Assembly (NCBI RefSeq): GCF_051020985.1
Contig: NC_135002.1
Location: 9,920,001-9,984,000 of the forward strand
Length of the DNA: 64,000 nucleotides
Reading direction: 5' to 3'
Origin: Nomia melanderi
Taxonomy: Eukaryota > Arthropoda > Insecta > Hymenoptera > Halictidae
Within the stretch, counting starts at the first letter, position 1; every line of letters starts with the position of its first letter. Below the pieces are notes generated by a model that did not search any database, was not told the DNA's origin, and was given only the letters and a program-made list of their open reading frames with translations. Positions 24,030-38,074 of this stretch are shown one piece after another. The position numbers and the translations under genes were made by a program.

Positions 24030-27000
24030 GAACGTAATGTATTTGGCGAATTTGGTTTCGAAGAGATATTGATGAAGAGTAAATGTTCCATTCGGGAAAT
24101 GCCTTGAAGTGTGCGGAAGTCGAGATAGCGGCAGAATGTGGATGATCGATTTATCGAATATATGGATTTATGGATTACTGTACTAGAGGAATGGCTGTGA
24201 ACGATTTCATAAATTCAGTGAGTACTTTGAAGCGGCAAGGATGAAGTCGAGAATAAATGTGTATGGAGAAAGTATACCGGGGAGCGGAGATTAAAGCAAA
24301 GCATGGCACAGTTGTCGAACGGAAGTTCATTTTGGGAGGACATATGGGGTGAAGGAGATATAAAAGCGATGACAAAGGAATCCGAAGACGTCAATTTCCA
24401 TTTTCCGACTCGGTTTGACTTTATTGAATCGTGGAAGTCGTAAGGACAGCAAAGTCATCATAGGGGATGGAAAATTTGGGGCGAACAAAGAAGGGCTTGA
24501 ACGAGAAGGCATGAATGCTAACGACGGCTTGGGTATAGGAAAAGTGCGCGGGACGAACAATAACTAGAAAAAATCGGTTGACATCGCGCAAGATGTCTAC
24601 CAATCATCCCCGTCTCTCCATATACTTGTTTTCCGTACAATGGGAAATAAAATCATCTCGCTGTCTTCATATTTTTGTAAACTCAGAGGAACTAACATTA
24701 AATAGAAACGAATCTGTTGTATTAATTTCTACAATGCGTTTGAATGATATAATATAGAAGTTCCTGTAATTCGTAACCGCAAAAGAAATTATGAAATTAT
24801 TTATTTTATACCTGTTACTTAGTTACATCAATATATAAAATACTTGTATATAAAATACAATAGAATATAAAATTCCATAATATTTCATAACTCTTAATAT
24901 CTGTTAATTCTAAGTACGATATTATTATTATTATCATTAGAAGAATCCAAGGTGATAATATTCGGCGACCAAAGCGTTACCGAAAGCTCCTCGAAGCCAA
25001 AGATTTCGTCGCGGCGACGTTCAAGGTCCCTCCTTCCCCTGGGATGGTTACTAGGGAAACAATCCTGTTTACCAGCCCCGACCTTGGCCACTCTCGCATA
25101 GCCACCCTCCAGGAGGCAACGGAGGGTTAGCTACCCGTCTTATGCCGTTTCCGCTGCTTCTTCCGAAACCCTCTCCCTTTGTGAGTTGAAAAACTGCTCG
25201 AACGCGATATTCGCACCGCCATAAACTAGACCCGACGAGGAAAAATCGCTTGTCCATTCATACCTCGTAATGGATACCGATAATTAGAAGAATAGAGGGA
25301 CAGGGAGAGTCGAACGATGAATATGCGTGTTTACGCGTTAGGAAATTCGCGGGGCCGTTACGTTTTATGCAATTCCTAGCGGTACACGGAGAGACCGGTA
25401 ATTTACGGCTCGTGAAGGGTTGAGAACTCTTCGGAGCCGGCCATATTTAACTACCATTCTGAGACACATTTGTCTCAGTTACGGGACAATATCGAGGGCC
25501 CTCGGTTCGACGTAATAAATCACCGGAGGCCGCGAAACACGCTAAGGTGCAACAAAGAGCCACAGAGGAAATTTACAGCGCGCCGCGGAAAAGGGTTCCT
25601 CGGACCAGTTTCTCGTCAATATTCAAACCCCCGCGTGCTCGTGTCCTGCAGTGTCCGAGCGTGTCGTAAATCCGTGACATCTGAGCCGGTAACTCATCCG
25701 TGCATGGATTTATCTTTGTCTTCTGTGGATGCTTGTAATTCAATTTTGTGCGGTTTTTGGTATGTTCGTAGCAATTGTTGGTCGGAATAGTGTGACTGGG
25801 TTTAATTATTTTTCCACGATAGTTTTTGATTAAAATTGTTGATTGAAAAATGAAAGAATGAAAAAAATGGAAAATGCAACAATTTTCAAATGGAAGAATG
25901 AAAGAATGGAAATATGGAAATATGCGAGAATACAAACATTTGAAAATATATAAACATATTATTGTAAGATCTATAAATTCATGAACGTTTGACGGTGCTT
26001 CAGAATTACAAAAGCAGGGGCGTAAAGTCCACAATGGGCCACTAGGAGAAATGCGCAAGAAATTACCGAGGAAAGGGGAAAATTCGGTTTGCCGAGGGGC
26101 TCATTGTGAAAGGGTCGTGGGAGAGGTGCGGTATAATAGCAAATCTGGAGCAACCTGGTCCCTGGTAACGCCAGACCGAAACCCTTTCCGGTCGTCTCGA
26201 CCCTCGCCGATAAACCGGTCGGCGCCAGTGTGAAAAGGGGTTTCCGAATTTACGAAATCCAGGTATCGGGATCTTTACCTGCGTGTACCCACCAGCTGGA
26301 TCTTTGCCGTCGGAATAGTCTCTCGTCGAGATGAAATAACATATCGGCATTGATGAAAATACCCGCGCAGATTCCACGCTTCCTCTTTTTTCTAGGGAAA
26401 TCCTGGAAAAAGGGGTTAAACCGTGGCATCGACGACAATAGATAGATGGTTTGGGTTATTCGCGTTGATAAATCGATCAACGATCCATGGGAAAGTTTAG
26501 ATGTCCTCGTTTCTACTGGGAATCACCTGATCGTCATCTGGGCCACCAGGGCCAGTGGGTGGGAATCATGTGATTTTTGGGAACGCTATCTTATTTCAAC
26601 GATGAGAACCATGAATTTATTTGGGTCAATGGATTTTAGAATATCCTTTCCGAGGATTTGCTATTGATTCAGCGTATAAAAATAGAAAGGCTTAAGCTAT
26701 GACAAACAGTAAACAGCAATATTGTTACAAAAAGTGTATGAAATGGAGAAGATTTCTTTCTTCGAAAGAAAAAGTTTCCTTACCTTACGAAACAATATAA
26801 TTTTACGAAAATAGCTATATTGTCTTCTTAATGTCTTGATATTATATGCACACAAGTTACACTCCCTAGAACTATTTCATCGTTATTAATTTACGCGAAA
26901 AGAAAAAGAATTCTGTGTTTGCACTATATCTACATTTACTCTGACGGTAATCAATTGAATGTAAGAAAGTAGCATTCAATGTCAATTCGAATGAATATAA

Positions 27001-28960
27001 CGCCATTTGCAGTTGCTAAGTTCTGCTCTAAGTTCTGTTCTGTAGTTATCTATATTCCAACTTCTATTTTAAAATCGTCAGTTAAGTACGCGGCAAAATA
27101 CGATCTTCCCGCTGAATTTTCATAAAAAACAATCCGGTCGGTCTGACCACCGAAACAGTCGTTCCACCGCGGCCACTTCCGGTCGTTACTGGTATTACAT
27201 AAGGTCCACGCGGGAGGCCGTGAAGATCTCGGCTAAGCAAGGACGAATTCTTTCACGGTGGCCCGTAAATTTCCTGGGACGTTTCCTTCGACACGAGGTC
27301 AGTACTTTGCCTCTCGATCCCGACAACTGCCCCGTAAACCAATAATACTATTTACGCTTCGAATGATGCGAGCCCCTTAGGCCTGATTTACGAGCGGCCG
27401 TTATTTATTGCCGCGGTGGCAGTTGCGCGAAAATATAGCCCGTTATTTATGCGAACGCATTGCCATCTTCTTGGTGCGCTGCAGCAGAACCTGTCGGGGT
27501 TTCCTGGTGGGACTCGCGTTTCCGGGCAAGTCGCGCATCGAGGTGCCGTTTTAGAGGCAGCAATCAAACATGAAACAGCCGAATACATTAAATTAAAAAA
27601 TTATGATTCGTTTAATATTTAAATAAGAAATCGGAATTATTTATAGGATTCAGCATGGAACACGTGGTTTGAATTCTTTGGGATTCCGATAAGGATGGTA
27701 ACGATAAATGAATTACCCGTGAATATTTTTAGATATTATCTATATTTATAATGATTCATAAAGAAAAAATTTCTCCATTTCTTTCTAATACTATTTGTAA
27801 GTTTTGTTGCGATGTTACATATGAAGTCCATGTGACACATTCAGATTTATTTATATACCTCCTCGTGTTTTTTGAATTCCATTATTTCTTTTGTATATTT
27901 TTAATATATCAATTTTTTATTTCAAGCTTGATTGCGTCGTGGAGAATTTATAAGTCTCTTTTTTCCCATTAAGAGAATAATGGAGGAAATCGCGAGAAGC
28001 CAACGAGAAAGTGAAAATCTTCATTCACCCGAGATCTGAATCCTGATGGAAGTTTAAAATCCTCCCCCCTCCATACTCGGTGAATATTTAACGACCGAGA
28101 CATAGACACGGTTTAAATTATAAGGGAGGCAGTCGTGTTTTTCGTTGGAATGGCTGCTCAAAAATGGCCTAATTAAATTTGCATGGTAATAGGGGCACGC
28201 GCGGGATCCTTCGTTCCCCATACCTCTTACCGATGCGTATCTTAAGCAGCCGGGGAAATTTATGAAGTTAAAAAGGAAAAGTGCTCGTGAAAGTAAATTC
28301 CACCGACGGTTTCGACTTTCGATGAATAACATCAGCGTGTAATCGCATTTCTTTGCTCGAGCAACGTTACACGAATTGCAAGATGTCGAGCATTTAGAAG
28401 TCTCTGTTGTACTACCCTTATTAACTTGTTCGATTAAAATGTTAAACATTATCTCCGAAGGAATAGTTTATAACAGAAATACTATAGTGTCACGTGTGCA
28501 TGAAACGAATGCAATAGGAACGTTGCCAGTATTAAACAGGAATATCAACGAAATGATAAATATCTTTGTCCATTTTGAATATAAAATATTTTTCACTTGC
28601 ATCGGTGAATTCTGGGAAACTTAGTGAATTATATGTAAAAGTGTTCGAACATGCTTAATAGCTAAGGCAAAATATCATTATTCTGTATTGTTATCATTAG
28701 CAATTCCCGAAAATGATTAAACACTTCTTTAAATCATTGCTCAATTTCTATGTTCTATGCTTGGAGACAAACCAGAGAAGCTTCTACTTAGAATAAAGTA
28801 TTCTACCTTCAGTAATTGAAGTAAACGAATAATTACTGTAATAAACGACCAATTTGCTCGATCGAAATACTTTTTGCCGGAGGATAGCGGTTAATCGTTG
28901 TATGTAGAGCAGGTGGCGCGTTCTCCCGAACACCGATAAAAAAGGAACTGTCCGCTAGAA
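24030..28960. other. Intronic filler
   Basis: Mostly AT-rich. An A/G-rich imperfect repeat of GAAAGAATGGAAAT-like units lies at about 25848-25925, and an ATTATT run lies near 24920. Moderately GC-rich patches at about 24960-25650, 26040-26330 and 27120-27560 give only chance frames. No exon recognised. Confidence 0.5.
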
Positions 28961-28981
28961 GAAAAATGTGTCTCGTTCGAT

Positions 28982-28999
28982 GATCGTCTGGCCCACATA
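28982..28999. repeat. Short dispersed repeat, copy 1
   Basis: GATCGTCTGGCCCACATA is identical to 29640-29657. Flanking similarity (CTCGTTCG before, GCCAGTT after) suggests a diverged duplication of roughly 50-80 bp. Copy 1 also contains the near-palindrome TGGCCCACATATGGGCCA. Confidence 0.6.
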
Positions 29000-29639
29000 T
29001 GGGCCAGTTTACGTCTTGATTCGTCGCGTGGTCCGCATAGTGGAAACCGTAGGAACGGAAATCGTTCGGTTCGTACGCGGGGACGTAGCCCAAAAGGGGA
29101 TACGTAAGAATGTAATTCTGCATTCTATGGGTTACATAACACGCGCGGCTTATTCCCGACTAACAAATTCAAGTAGTTCTGCTCACCGGGAACAGATATC
29201 CTTGCTAGCATTACACAACTTTTATTCCGTTTAACACAATGAACGGGCAACGGGGATATTTATGTAAGTTCACGCTCTTAACGTGTTACAGCGAAATCTA
29301 TTCTGTTCACTATGACTTTCACTGTACGAATAAAATATTTTCATATACACGAATGAAGTTCGTTCGACAATAAAAACCGCAGGAAGTGTAAGATTTAATG
29401 ATGTTTGCACTCATAAATGACGTGTTCCACTTTCCCTGTTATTAGATCGGTAACGTTGTTGATGTATGGTCGAATCGAACACACTATGTAATTAATTATA
29501 TCGATATATAGGAAGTGCAATGCACGAGGAAATCGCGTGGACGTCTTTATGTAACCGATGCCACCAATCCCTGAAGCGTTTACGTGCAACGTTGTTCCCA
29601 GAATGTTTAAAAAGATCGTGGCTCGTTCGTTCATTCAAC

Positions 29640-29657
29640 GATCGTCTGGCCCACATA
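29640..29657. repeat. Short dispersed repeat, copy 2
   Basis: Same 18-mer as 28982-28999, in the same orientation 658 bp away. A four-base deletion directly after the core removes the palindrome found in copy 1. Confidence 0.6.
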
Positions 29658-29659
29658 GC

Positions 29660-32070
29660 CAGTTGTTTACAGCGCGATTCATCCCACTGCATAGCCGTCG
29701 CGTACCAGTGCACTCGTGGTGCAAAGACCTCCACGCACAGGACGATGCACCCTCGGCCTTGTCCCAGCTTCTAAGCGCTAACCCTCTCGCGAAGCTAATC
29801 ATCATTCAAGACGATTTCTCCAACGTTCTCTACTGCCACTTAGTGTCTTCAACTTTCTTTATTGTCACGAACGAAAATTCTTCACTTTCCGATCGTCAAA
29901 AGCGGATAAAAAGAATCGATTTTTCATTGTATGTTTAACATACACGTTTTCTTCATTTTTGCGATGCATTCCACACACTTCGCTGTTATCACAAATTTAC
30001 TAACAAAAGGTTCAATTTGGACAATTTGTAACGAGAAAATGATCGAAGAAAACCATTTTCTATGCAAATAGAGAAATCGAGGGTGAACAAGTATCGATGG
30101 AAAAGTTTTATTTCTTTTCATTCATTAGCATAGGTATAACTGAATAAACATGACAAATGAATTCTCTGGAAAATAGTAGACAAATGTCGAATAAAATGGG
30201 CAACGCATTAGTTTCATGATGTTTAATTGAAATTTAATTTAAGTTCAATTTCATTCGGTTTATTCGATTCTTTTCGAGTTGAATGGATTATCTTTAAGCA
30301 TTCTTGAAAATATGCGTCTGGATCTTTTGGTTAACCTCATAGTTTCCTTACCGTTAGAGTTCGATGTGCAAGGGGTTTGCATACAAGATGTGTTGAGGGA
30401 AAGAAGGCACATGGCTGCAATTTAGCCACGGTGAAGCGTTACCGAAACCGCGACGTATATTATACTTGCATAAGGAGGCTTAGCAATTCAAATGATGGCT
30501 ACCGGCCGATGTAAATTGAGGCGTGCAGCCGAGCTTTATATGTATTAATGGGTCAGTGGCATCGCACGCCGAGTGTACACTGAACCTTGTCCGAGCGTTG
30601 CACTTTTGCTGCAGCCCCACTCGTCCCGTGCCACGACTCTCCCAGTCCTCGCCCTCTTGTAAAATCATTCTTTAAGAATGTTTCGGACTCTCCACAATTT
30701 CTAGTCTTCGTAGAATCATTAAAAACTGTTTAGAATAGAAATCTTTCACGTTCCACAAACGTAAGAAAGTCTTCAATACCTTGGAATATGAATAACAGAA
30801 ATTTCATTCGACTACAAAAGTAAAGAAATTTTTCAAGAAGTTTTCAAATACATACACTTGGAGAAATAAAATATTAATCATAACTCAAGATTCTGTGACA
30901 ACCAGTTTTACTATGACATTTTGGTGTAAATAAAGATTCCTAGAATGTTTCAGCAGAATTAAAGACATTCGAATCCTCTTTTAACCCTTAAAAACTGTAA
31001 AATGAGAAATTTTGAAACAAAACACTGCTAACACTAATTTGTCGACTAATTATTCGGTCAATTATTATCATTATTATTTGGTCATTTTATATATATATAA
31101 AATGTAACAATTCTCCCACATGCGTCGTTATAAATGTTACATGTTATCATTTGATGGTTTAATTTAAAGAATAAATGTACCTTTAGTAAGTTTATATTAA
31201 ATATTTTTTGGATATTTTTATATAGAAATATCCAACTTTTTCAGATGAGATATGCTATTCTCTGAAACTAACCAACGAGAAGACATACCTAAATTAAGAA
31301 ACAAAGCCAGTTTATTTCAATATTCCACATATCGATACCTCAATATTATATATTATACATAGTTCGATAGTACATACAACATTTTATAATTTTTCTATGT
31401 CGAATCAAGTGTTAACTGAAAACCATCTCTCGAATGCAAAGGGTTAATTTTCAAAAGATTATGCGTGGGAGGAGGGTGAATCCACCAGTGGTCCGTCGTC
31501 GAGCGAATCGTGTCGGGGCTGACGATTGTTCGCGACGTTATCGAATTATCGACGGAAGATCGAGCTTAAACTGGTCGATCCTGGCATCTGGTCCGGTGAG
31601 AGTCTATCGGGCAGGTGCTTGCAAAAAGAGCCTTGGCGTCGCGAGAACGCGCTGAGGGATGGAGGGGGGAACGGAGCAAAGGAAGGAGACAGCTTAGTCG
31701 TTGAAAGGTCCTCGACCTTCGACGTTAAGGGCAGGGACCCCATCTAGGGCGCGCGAGGCGCCCTTTTACTTTGCCTTCTCAACGTGCACTTTCTCGCAGG
31801 TTCGAAGATCCTCGCTCGTCTTTTCAGCGCCGGCGAGATCGATTCGCGTGGATCTTCAATTTGTGACCGCAGGTCGCGAATATTCGGGATATGGAGGGAG
31901 AAGAACATCGGCTAACAGTAGAACTGCCGAGAATTTAATGTAATTAATATGTAGCCTTTATTTATGCGAAACTATTTATTTTTCAAAATCACTTTGGATA
32001 ATGAAGACTTTCAAGATATTGATAATTGCGAGGGAAAAAGATTGAAACACGTCATTTTAACGGGTAAGGT
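29660..32070. other. AT-rich intronic filler
   Basis: Contains a 22-bp perfect AT palindrome (31083-31104), a TTAACCCTT at 30981 and a GCAAAGGGTTAA end at 31447 that may bound a degenerate MITE, and a CpG patch at about 31440-31900. No exon recognised. Confidence 0.45.
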
Positions 32071-32080
32071 AGACCTAGTG

Positions 32081-32084
32081 TTAA
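32081..32084. mobile_element. Isolated TTAA-type MITE right end
   Basis: Read as reverse complement from 32084, the sequence TTAACACTAGGTCTACC continues into GTTAAAATGACG. It matches the end at 50122 (TTAACGTTAGAACCG followed by AAATGACCC) and the end at 24026. I find no left partner within 500 bp. Confidence 0.35.
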
Positions 32085-35000
32085 AGTTCATTCATCATCT
32101 GAGTGTATCTATCTTATAGAGAAAAGGATTAGTAAATTTGTTATATAATATTATGGTTTTGTTGCTTTGTATTTATTTCATGAGAGAAAACTATGTGTAT
32201 TATATTGGATGGTTTTCATATTGGTAATCTCTACCTTTGAGAGGGTACGCCGAATGATAAATGTCTAGAGCCACTGTAAATAAAAGAAAATACAGTAGAT
32301 ACTGGATCATAACCTTCTACTAAAATATGGGTGATACGACCAGATCACAATAATTGAAGTTTTTCCGATGAAAAGAAACGGAAGATTCACGCAGGAGATC
32401 GAAATCGTCCAGTGTCGTTGCAACGATAGGATTGTGCGTCGATAATCTCCGGCTCGATTATCAGTTAACCCATCTACATCATTAGCGTATGCACGGGCTC
32501 GATTTTCTTCGTCGGTATCATCGGAACGCACACATCCGCCCTTAGATTACGTTTTGATTGCCAGTTAATAGCATGGTGCTATGGACGTGTTAATATCGCG
32601 ATTATGATAGTATAATACGATAAAGTAATAATACAACAACGTGTTAGCGTGTCAACCTACCGTCGTATCATCATACTATCAAACTATTGTATCATCATAT
32701 TAAATTCCATTACATTATCCTGCATAACATCATCTATCCCGTTTCTCTAAAAGCTTGTACGCGCTGCAACAAAAACTGATAACGACAGAAAAATCAAAAA
32801 CTCGATTCGGAGTGAAAATATATCACGCCAAGGCGCAACGCATTGTCCTCATCTCCGGCTCGATTGAGCTCCAACCCTAGCGCTGCATAATTATGTAATT
32901 AAAACCCCACTGTTTTGCTTTTCGACGGATCGCTACCATCTGTAATTACGAATTTGCATGAACGTCCCCCGGGCTAGTTATCGGCGTCCCCCTTGTCCGC
33001 GGATGGACACGAGTCGATCAAGCCTCGAAGGTACCGTAGGGTCTTCGACCTCACCGCTCGCGGTGAAGGTCCGCGGATAACCTACTCCTTGGTTACTGCA
33101 CCCGATGTCGGTGACCGGGACGTCGATCCCTCGAAGGAGGCGAAGGACCTCCGCGGAGTCCTCGGAACTGCGAAATAGAGGACTACGGTATTCGCACGGT
33201 GCAATGCAAAAAAAGGGCAGAGAGGAGAAGCGAGCTGGAGAAAGAGAAGAGAAAGGAAGGAAGAGAGAGGGAGAGAGAGACAGACGGTCGGGGGGTGACA
33301 GTGGAGAAGGGGAATGACGGCGGGAGGGAGGGGCGGCGTGGCGACCAGTCGCGCATCTCCTCCGAGCTTTCTTCCTTTTTTCGAAAGCTTGAACTGGATG
33401 CATTGTCGGCACGAAACTGGCTGAACGTGGACGCGGCTATTGAAAATGCAATGCGTGCGCTTGCGGAGAAAGAAATGGAATATTCAAACAGGAGATTGAA
33501 ATCGACCAATGGACGAACGGACGTCACTCGGGCCCGGCCGGCGAGACAAAGGACGGGCCAATTGCTGAAGACATTTTCGAGAAACGTGTACACGCTGGAC
33601 GCCGAAAGGACTGGTTTTTTTTGCTCGGCGAGCGAACGGGGGACTCGTTCGAGCGAGAGGGGAGTCGGCGAGGAATTTGTTTATTAACACATTCCGCGCG
33701 GTCTCACTTTCGGGAAGCAGGGGATTTTTAATGGCGTCGACTCGCAACTTTGGGAATAGGAATATTTTATGGTTGTCTCATGGATTTGAAACGTGGAATT
33801 CGGTTTTCGTAAAATTTCGTGGTTTCCTTGAATGTTGGGGGATTGGTAGAGGAGATTCGTGTTCATGGAAGAGCGGGGTTGAGAGTTTCTGCATTTTGAT
33901 GTGGCAGTTGTTTGTTGGTAGATGAACATGATTCTTTGAGGGTTCGTAGGAAATTTGCGAAGGAAGTTCGTGTTTTGAATCATTTAATTGTTCGGAACGG
34001 TTCGTTGGCAAAGAAGTTGTAGGTGCAGATATTAACATTTGAGAAATTGCCAGTTTCTATGAACTCGCTAAAAAATTGATCCACTGTAAATTCGAATTTT
34101 TAAGAACGTAACTTGAAAGATAATATTACGATAGAGAAATACTTTTCCTAAAAAACATAAAAAACACAATACTTTGAATATTCCATATGTTTTTCCATGT
34201 CGTACGCATATTTCATACAAGAATCTTTATGCGAACTCAAATGTTCAAGAACACAATTGAAAAACCAAAATTACAATAGGAAATGAATCTTCGTAACAAA
34301 TCTGCTGAAAATCACAACCCTTCGAATATTTCGTATATCGCTTCGTAGTGTATACATTTCGTCGAATTTTCCAGTCTCGAATTTCTCATAAATGCGTAGA
34401 AGTTCTCAGTCCAATAACCGTAGACAATAATGGACAAAAAATCTCGGCGTGAATATCGTGACAAGCAGCGAAGTCGCAGGGAAAAGATGACGGGAGCAAG
34501 TTCAGCATACCCTCGTCCACGGTTTGCCCTTCGGTTCTCATTCAAGGTCTGTAATGGGGGTGCAGTGTACGCCGAGCCTTCCGGGTTGCCATGACGACCG
34601 CCACTAAAATACCCTTGCAACGCCCACCCGGGGGTTGCGTTTCAACTTTCCACCCTCTGTCTCGCCCGATCGACGACCATCTCCGGCTGCACCGCTCCTG
34701 AAAAGAAATCACTGGAATACGCAGCTCGAGGAATCTGCCGTCCGATCCTAGGCCTGCCGCAATTTCACGTTTGAAGGTCACCCGTGTTCGTAATGACCAG
34801 AAAAAAAGACCCTCCCACGACGATGTTGCGTCTTCTCGCGCGATTTGCGACCGGTCACCCGACACGCTGCTCCATTACTTCCTACCAATGAGATTTTATT
34901 GCGTTTCTAAGAAATGTGTATTTTCGGTTGGAAAATTGGGGATCGTCCCATGAAAATTCATTTTCGGAATTTGCTTGATGACACTTTACGTTTCACCGGC

Positions 35001-36023
35001 TCGAAGTATAAATTTCGAACGTCGATTTGTATGCATTTTTCATTTGTTTTTCATCGATACAACGAATGTATGTTTTTAAGGGACGTATTGTGGTATTCAA
35101 TACACTTTTCTTTGCATTGAATAAGGGCAATGAAATTTTTTGATCGTAAAACGGAAAATTTGGATGGGATTGGAAATCTGATTTGTTTTCGTTTGAAGAA
35201 TATACGCGTGAAATATATGCTTCTTTCTTAAATGTAGATTTTGTGTTTCGTTGATGGAGGATACGTGGAAATTGAGATGAACGGCTTGCGATATCGGTGA
35301 TTGTTTAGGGTAACGATTGAACGTGAATGTTCGATTTAACAAAATCTCAAGGAGAATCGGCAAAGCGGTTAAATAATTTGTGACTTAATCGCGTGTGGGC
35401 CGCTCGGCACACGTGCGACCAGTGTCTGAATGTTCTCCGAATTTCCAGATTCTCCCCGAATGGCCCTATTGGGAAATTACTGGCAGAGTGCCGGCCTCAT
35501 TTTGACCAGCCGTCACGGCAACCCGAGTTTTTGGATGCGACCTTGCTTGTATCAATCTGTTCTATCGAGCCTTTTCCTTTGCCTTGAAAATGGAGCGTTC
35601 TAATATAAAAATTCAATGTTATACAAAAACTAACGCAAAACATTCGGAATACAATGGATATTTATCTCGCAACAATTCTTCGAATAAAATTGCGTTGCAA
35701 TAAAAAAGAAACAAATGAAAATGTATCTCCTGGTTCTACAATACTATACATAGATCAAATAAGAGAGTTGACATTTTTTGCATCCTATAGTAACCAGAAC
35801 TTTTCAATAAAATCGATTCACCGAACAAAATGATTTCCTTTAGAAGAGCAACCCTTCACATTTCTGTATAAACGATATACGTTCGAGCAGTCTCTTATTA
35901 TTCATTCAACGATAGCAACGAATAATTCTGAATGGTTGATAATGAGCGGGATTAGATCCCCGCCGCGATTTCGATCGGTTCCTGACCTTAGCCTTCGCTG
36001 TGTGAGTGTGCGCGCGCGCATCA

Positions 36024-36094
36024 AGAGAAATATATAGAGAGAGAAACAGAGAGAAACATAGAGAGAAAGAGAGAGAGAGGGAAAGAGAGCGAGC
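36024..36094. repeat. GA-rich microsatellite
   Basis: Imperfect GAGA tract with AAACA interruptions. It is complementary to the CT tract 300 bp downstream. Confidence 0.75.
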
Positions 36095-36389
36095 TTGGTT
36101 CAAGGAGAGAAGCCCCGGCGACAATGCCGGAAGCGCGCGCCGAAGCGGGCAGACAGACGATGTCATAGAACGGTTTGAATGTTGCACTTTATCGATTGCG
36201 TGGTAGAACGGCGAGTTGCTATGGCTACACGTATATACACCCCTAAAACCACCTTCGGCCCTCTGCGTGCTCGCCCTTTCACGGTATGCAGCTTTTATGG
36301 GGTGGTTTACGATGCATCCCCCAATCAGCCCTTCAAGGCTACGCTGACTGAGGATCTTGATCTTGAACAAAGGTTTGGCTTGCGTTTCC

Positions 36390-36465
36390 CGTTCTCTCTC
36401 TCTCTCTCTCTCTTTGTCTCTCATCTTCTTTCTTTCTCGTTCTCTCTTTATCTTCTTTCTCTCGC
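36390..36465. repeat. CT-rich microsatellite
   Basis: TCTCTC tract continuing into TTCTTTC units, complementary to the GA tract at 36024-36094. A transcript of either strand could fold on itself. Confidence 0.75.
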
Positions 36466-37737
36466 ATCGCGGAACAGAATCCCGAAAGCACAAAGCGCGA
36501 CATAAACCGAAGTGCATGCACCCCTGTGCGTCCTATCGGTCCGGTCCATCCATATACATGAAAAGCTATATTTTATGTTCCTCTTTTATCGGTGCCTTCT
36601 TTTTCGACTTTTCACATTTGCCTGAGCGAAATGATTGTTAAGGATTGTTTTAGTCGACACTTCGATCAATATTCTTTCGAGATGATTATGTGTTAAAGTG
36701 ATGCTAATTCGTTGGATTTGGAGTTTCGAGTTTCTCGCCGTTTCCCTTCTTAGATTGTAGGGGTGTCCACGTTTTTCGAGAACCCCGCCACATCCGTGAA
36801 CTTGTTATTGGGGATTTGAAGGGATTTCGTGGTTGCGAGGGGACGTCGTTTGAGAATGTTCCTGACGTTGTTGGTTTGCTCGTTAATTTATTGTTAACAG
36901 CGAATTACTTGTGTTATATGGAGGTTGAAGTAGTTCTAGATTGCCGAAAGGGCTTTTGTGATTTTTGTTCGAGCGGAATTTATCGATGATTAGAAGCAGT
37001 TACTAGTGGTTTCCTATCGACATTTAAAACTGTTTAGAAACCGTCGACAAGCATCAATATTAATAAGAATCCCATAAATAAGACAAAATTCGAAATCATT
37101 TCCGAAATGAACAATGTTACCTTTAATCTCTATTTTTCGAACACTTCTGTCTTAATATGAATTTGGAACCAAAGGAAATATATTTTTATGCCCTATCAAG
37201 ATATATTAATAATTTTCACTCTACAGACACCACTACCATTTATATTACCAAATATTGCAACGGACAAATATGAAAAAACTACCCTAAGATTATTCCATTC
37301 GCTGAAAGCCAAGAATCTATGAAATGTCAAAAAACAATACTTACACAAATATCTTACAGAATCGGAATGTACAAAATCAGCTGGAGCGTTAAGGGTTAAA
37401 AAAAACCATTTCTATCGCACATGCGGACGTCGAAACCATTGATAATAAAATTCAAGCAAACATTTCGGTTGCCAACATAAGGCTTAAAGACTGCGAACAG
37501 AGTCCAGTTAATGCAGAAAAGAAGCCTAAAAAGTAAGGGGGAGCAAGGGGTGCAGTGCCCTGAAGTCTGGTCGACTTGGCCGCAAGCTGGGGTGCAGAAA
37601 ATTAAAGACGAATAACGGCACACGTGTCTCCGAGCCGGGCTCGAACAAAGCGTCGCGATCGAATTAGGAAACGCCTTTGTTCCGAGACGCGAAGCGTCGA
37701 GGGTGTCGCGCGCCGGTATAGAGCGAGACAGAGGGAT

Positions 37738-37764
37738 AGACAGACAGACAGACATACATACAGA
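37738..37764. repeat. GACA tetranucleotide microsatellite
   Basis: (GACA)n continuing into (TACA)n within a CpG-rich block (about 37640-37960). Confidence 0.7.
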
Positions 37765-38074
37765 CGGAGCGTGCGTGGTACGTACGTGCGCGCCGACCCT
37801 TAGTTTCCTCAGGGTCGAGGGAACGCGATCCAGGCTCGAGGGGTTGCGTCGGCTCGTCTGGAGGGGTGGCGGTGCGGGACGGGGTCACGGAGTACACTGC
37901 GCGTCGTCTCGTGTCCCACCCTTGTCTGCCGGGGCGACTTCGTACACCGAGGGTGCAAAAACTTTGGAAATTGGGGCGCGTTCAGGGTTTTCTGACTTCG
38001 CCCGTCAGATTAATTTCAACGATACCGGCGATCCGTTTTGTTCGCCGGATATTATCGTTCAGAAATGGGAAATG

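Larger units (their letters stand above)
32090..37390. other. Intronic filler with purine-rich tracts
   Basis: AT-rich with a CpG/GA-rich block at about 32960-33700 (purine tract 33228-33290) and moderate GC at 34500-34860. Long frames here read GA repeats as Arg/Glu and are not genes. Complementary GA and CT tracts at 36024-36465 are listed separately. Confidence 0.5.

Noticed and set aside
25573..26058. 161-codon minus-strand open frame
   Set aside because: The middle third translates an A/G-rich repeat (on the opposite strand Phe/His/Ser/Ile). No domain and no splice support.
31083..31104. 22-bp AT palindrome as a microRNA or origin
   Set aside because: Pure alternating AT with no unique arms. 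Expected in AT-rich intron DNA.
30981..31447. 467-bp TTAA element
   Set aside because: The ends share only TTAACCCTT. Beyond that the left (AAAAACTG) and right (TGCATTCG) ends differ, so I mention it only as possible.
33199..33687. 162-codon plus-strand open frame
   Set aside because: Starts inside a GA tract giving Arg/Glu repeats. An opposing frame is open over the same bases, and nothing is recognisable in the remainder.
35906..36517. 203-codon minus-strand open frame, the longest in the window
   Set aside because: It reads the CT tract as (RE)n and the GA tract as (SL)n. Low-complexity artefact.
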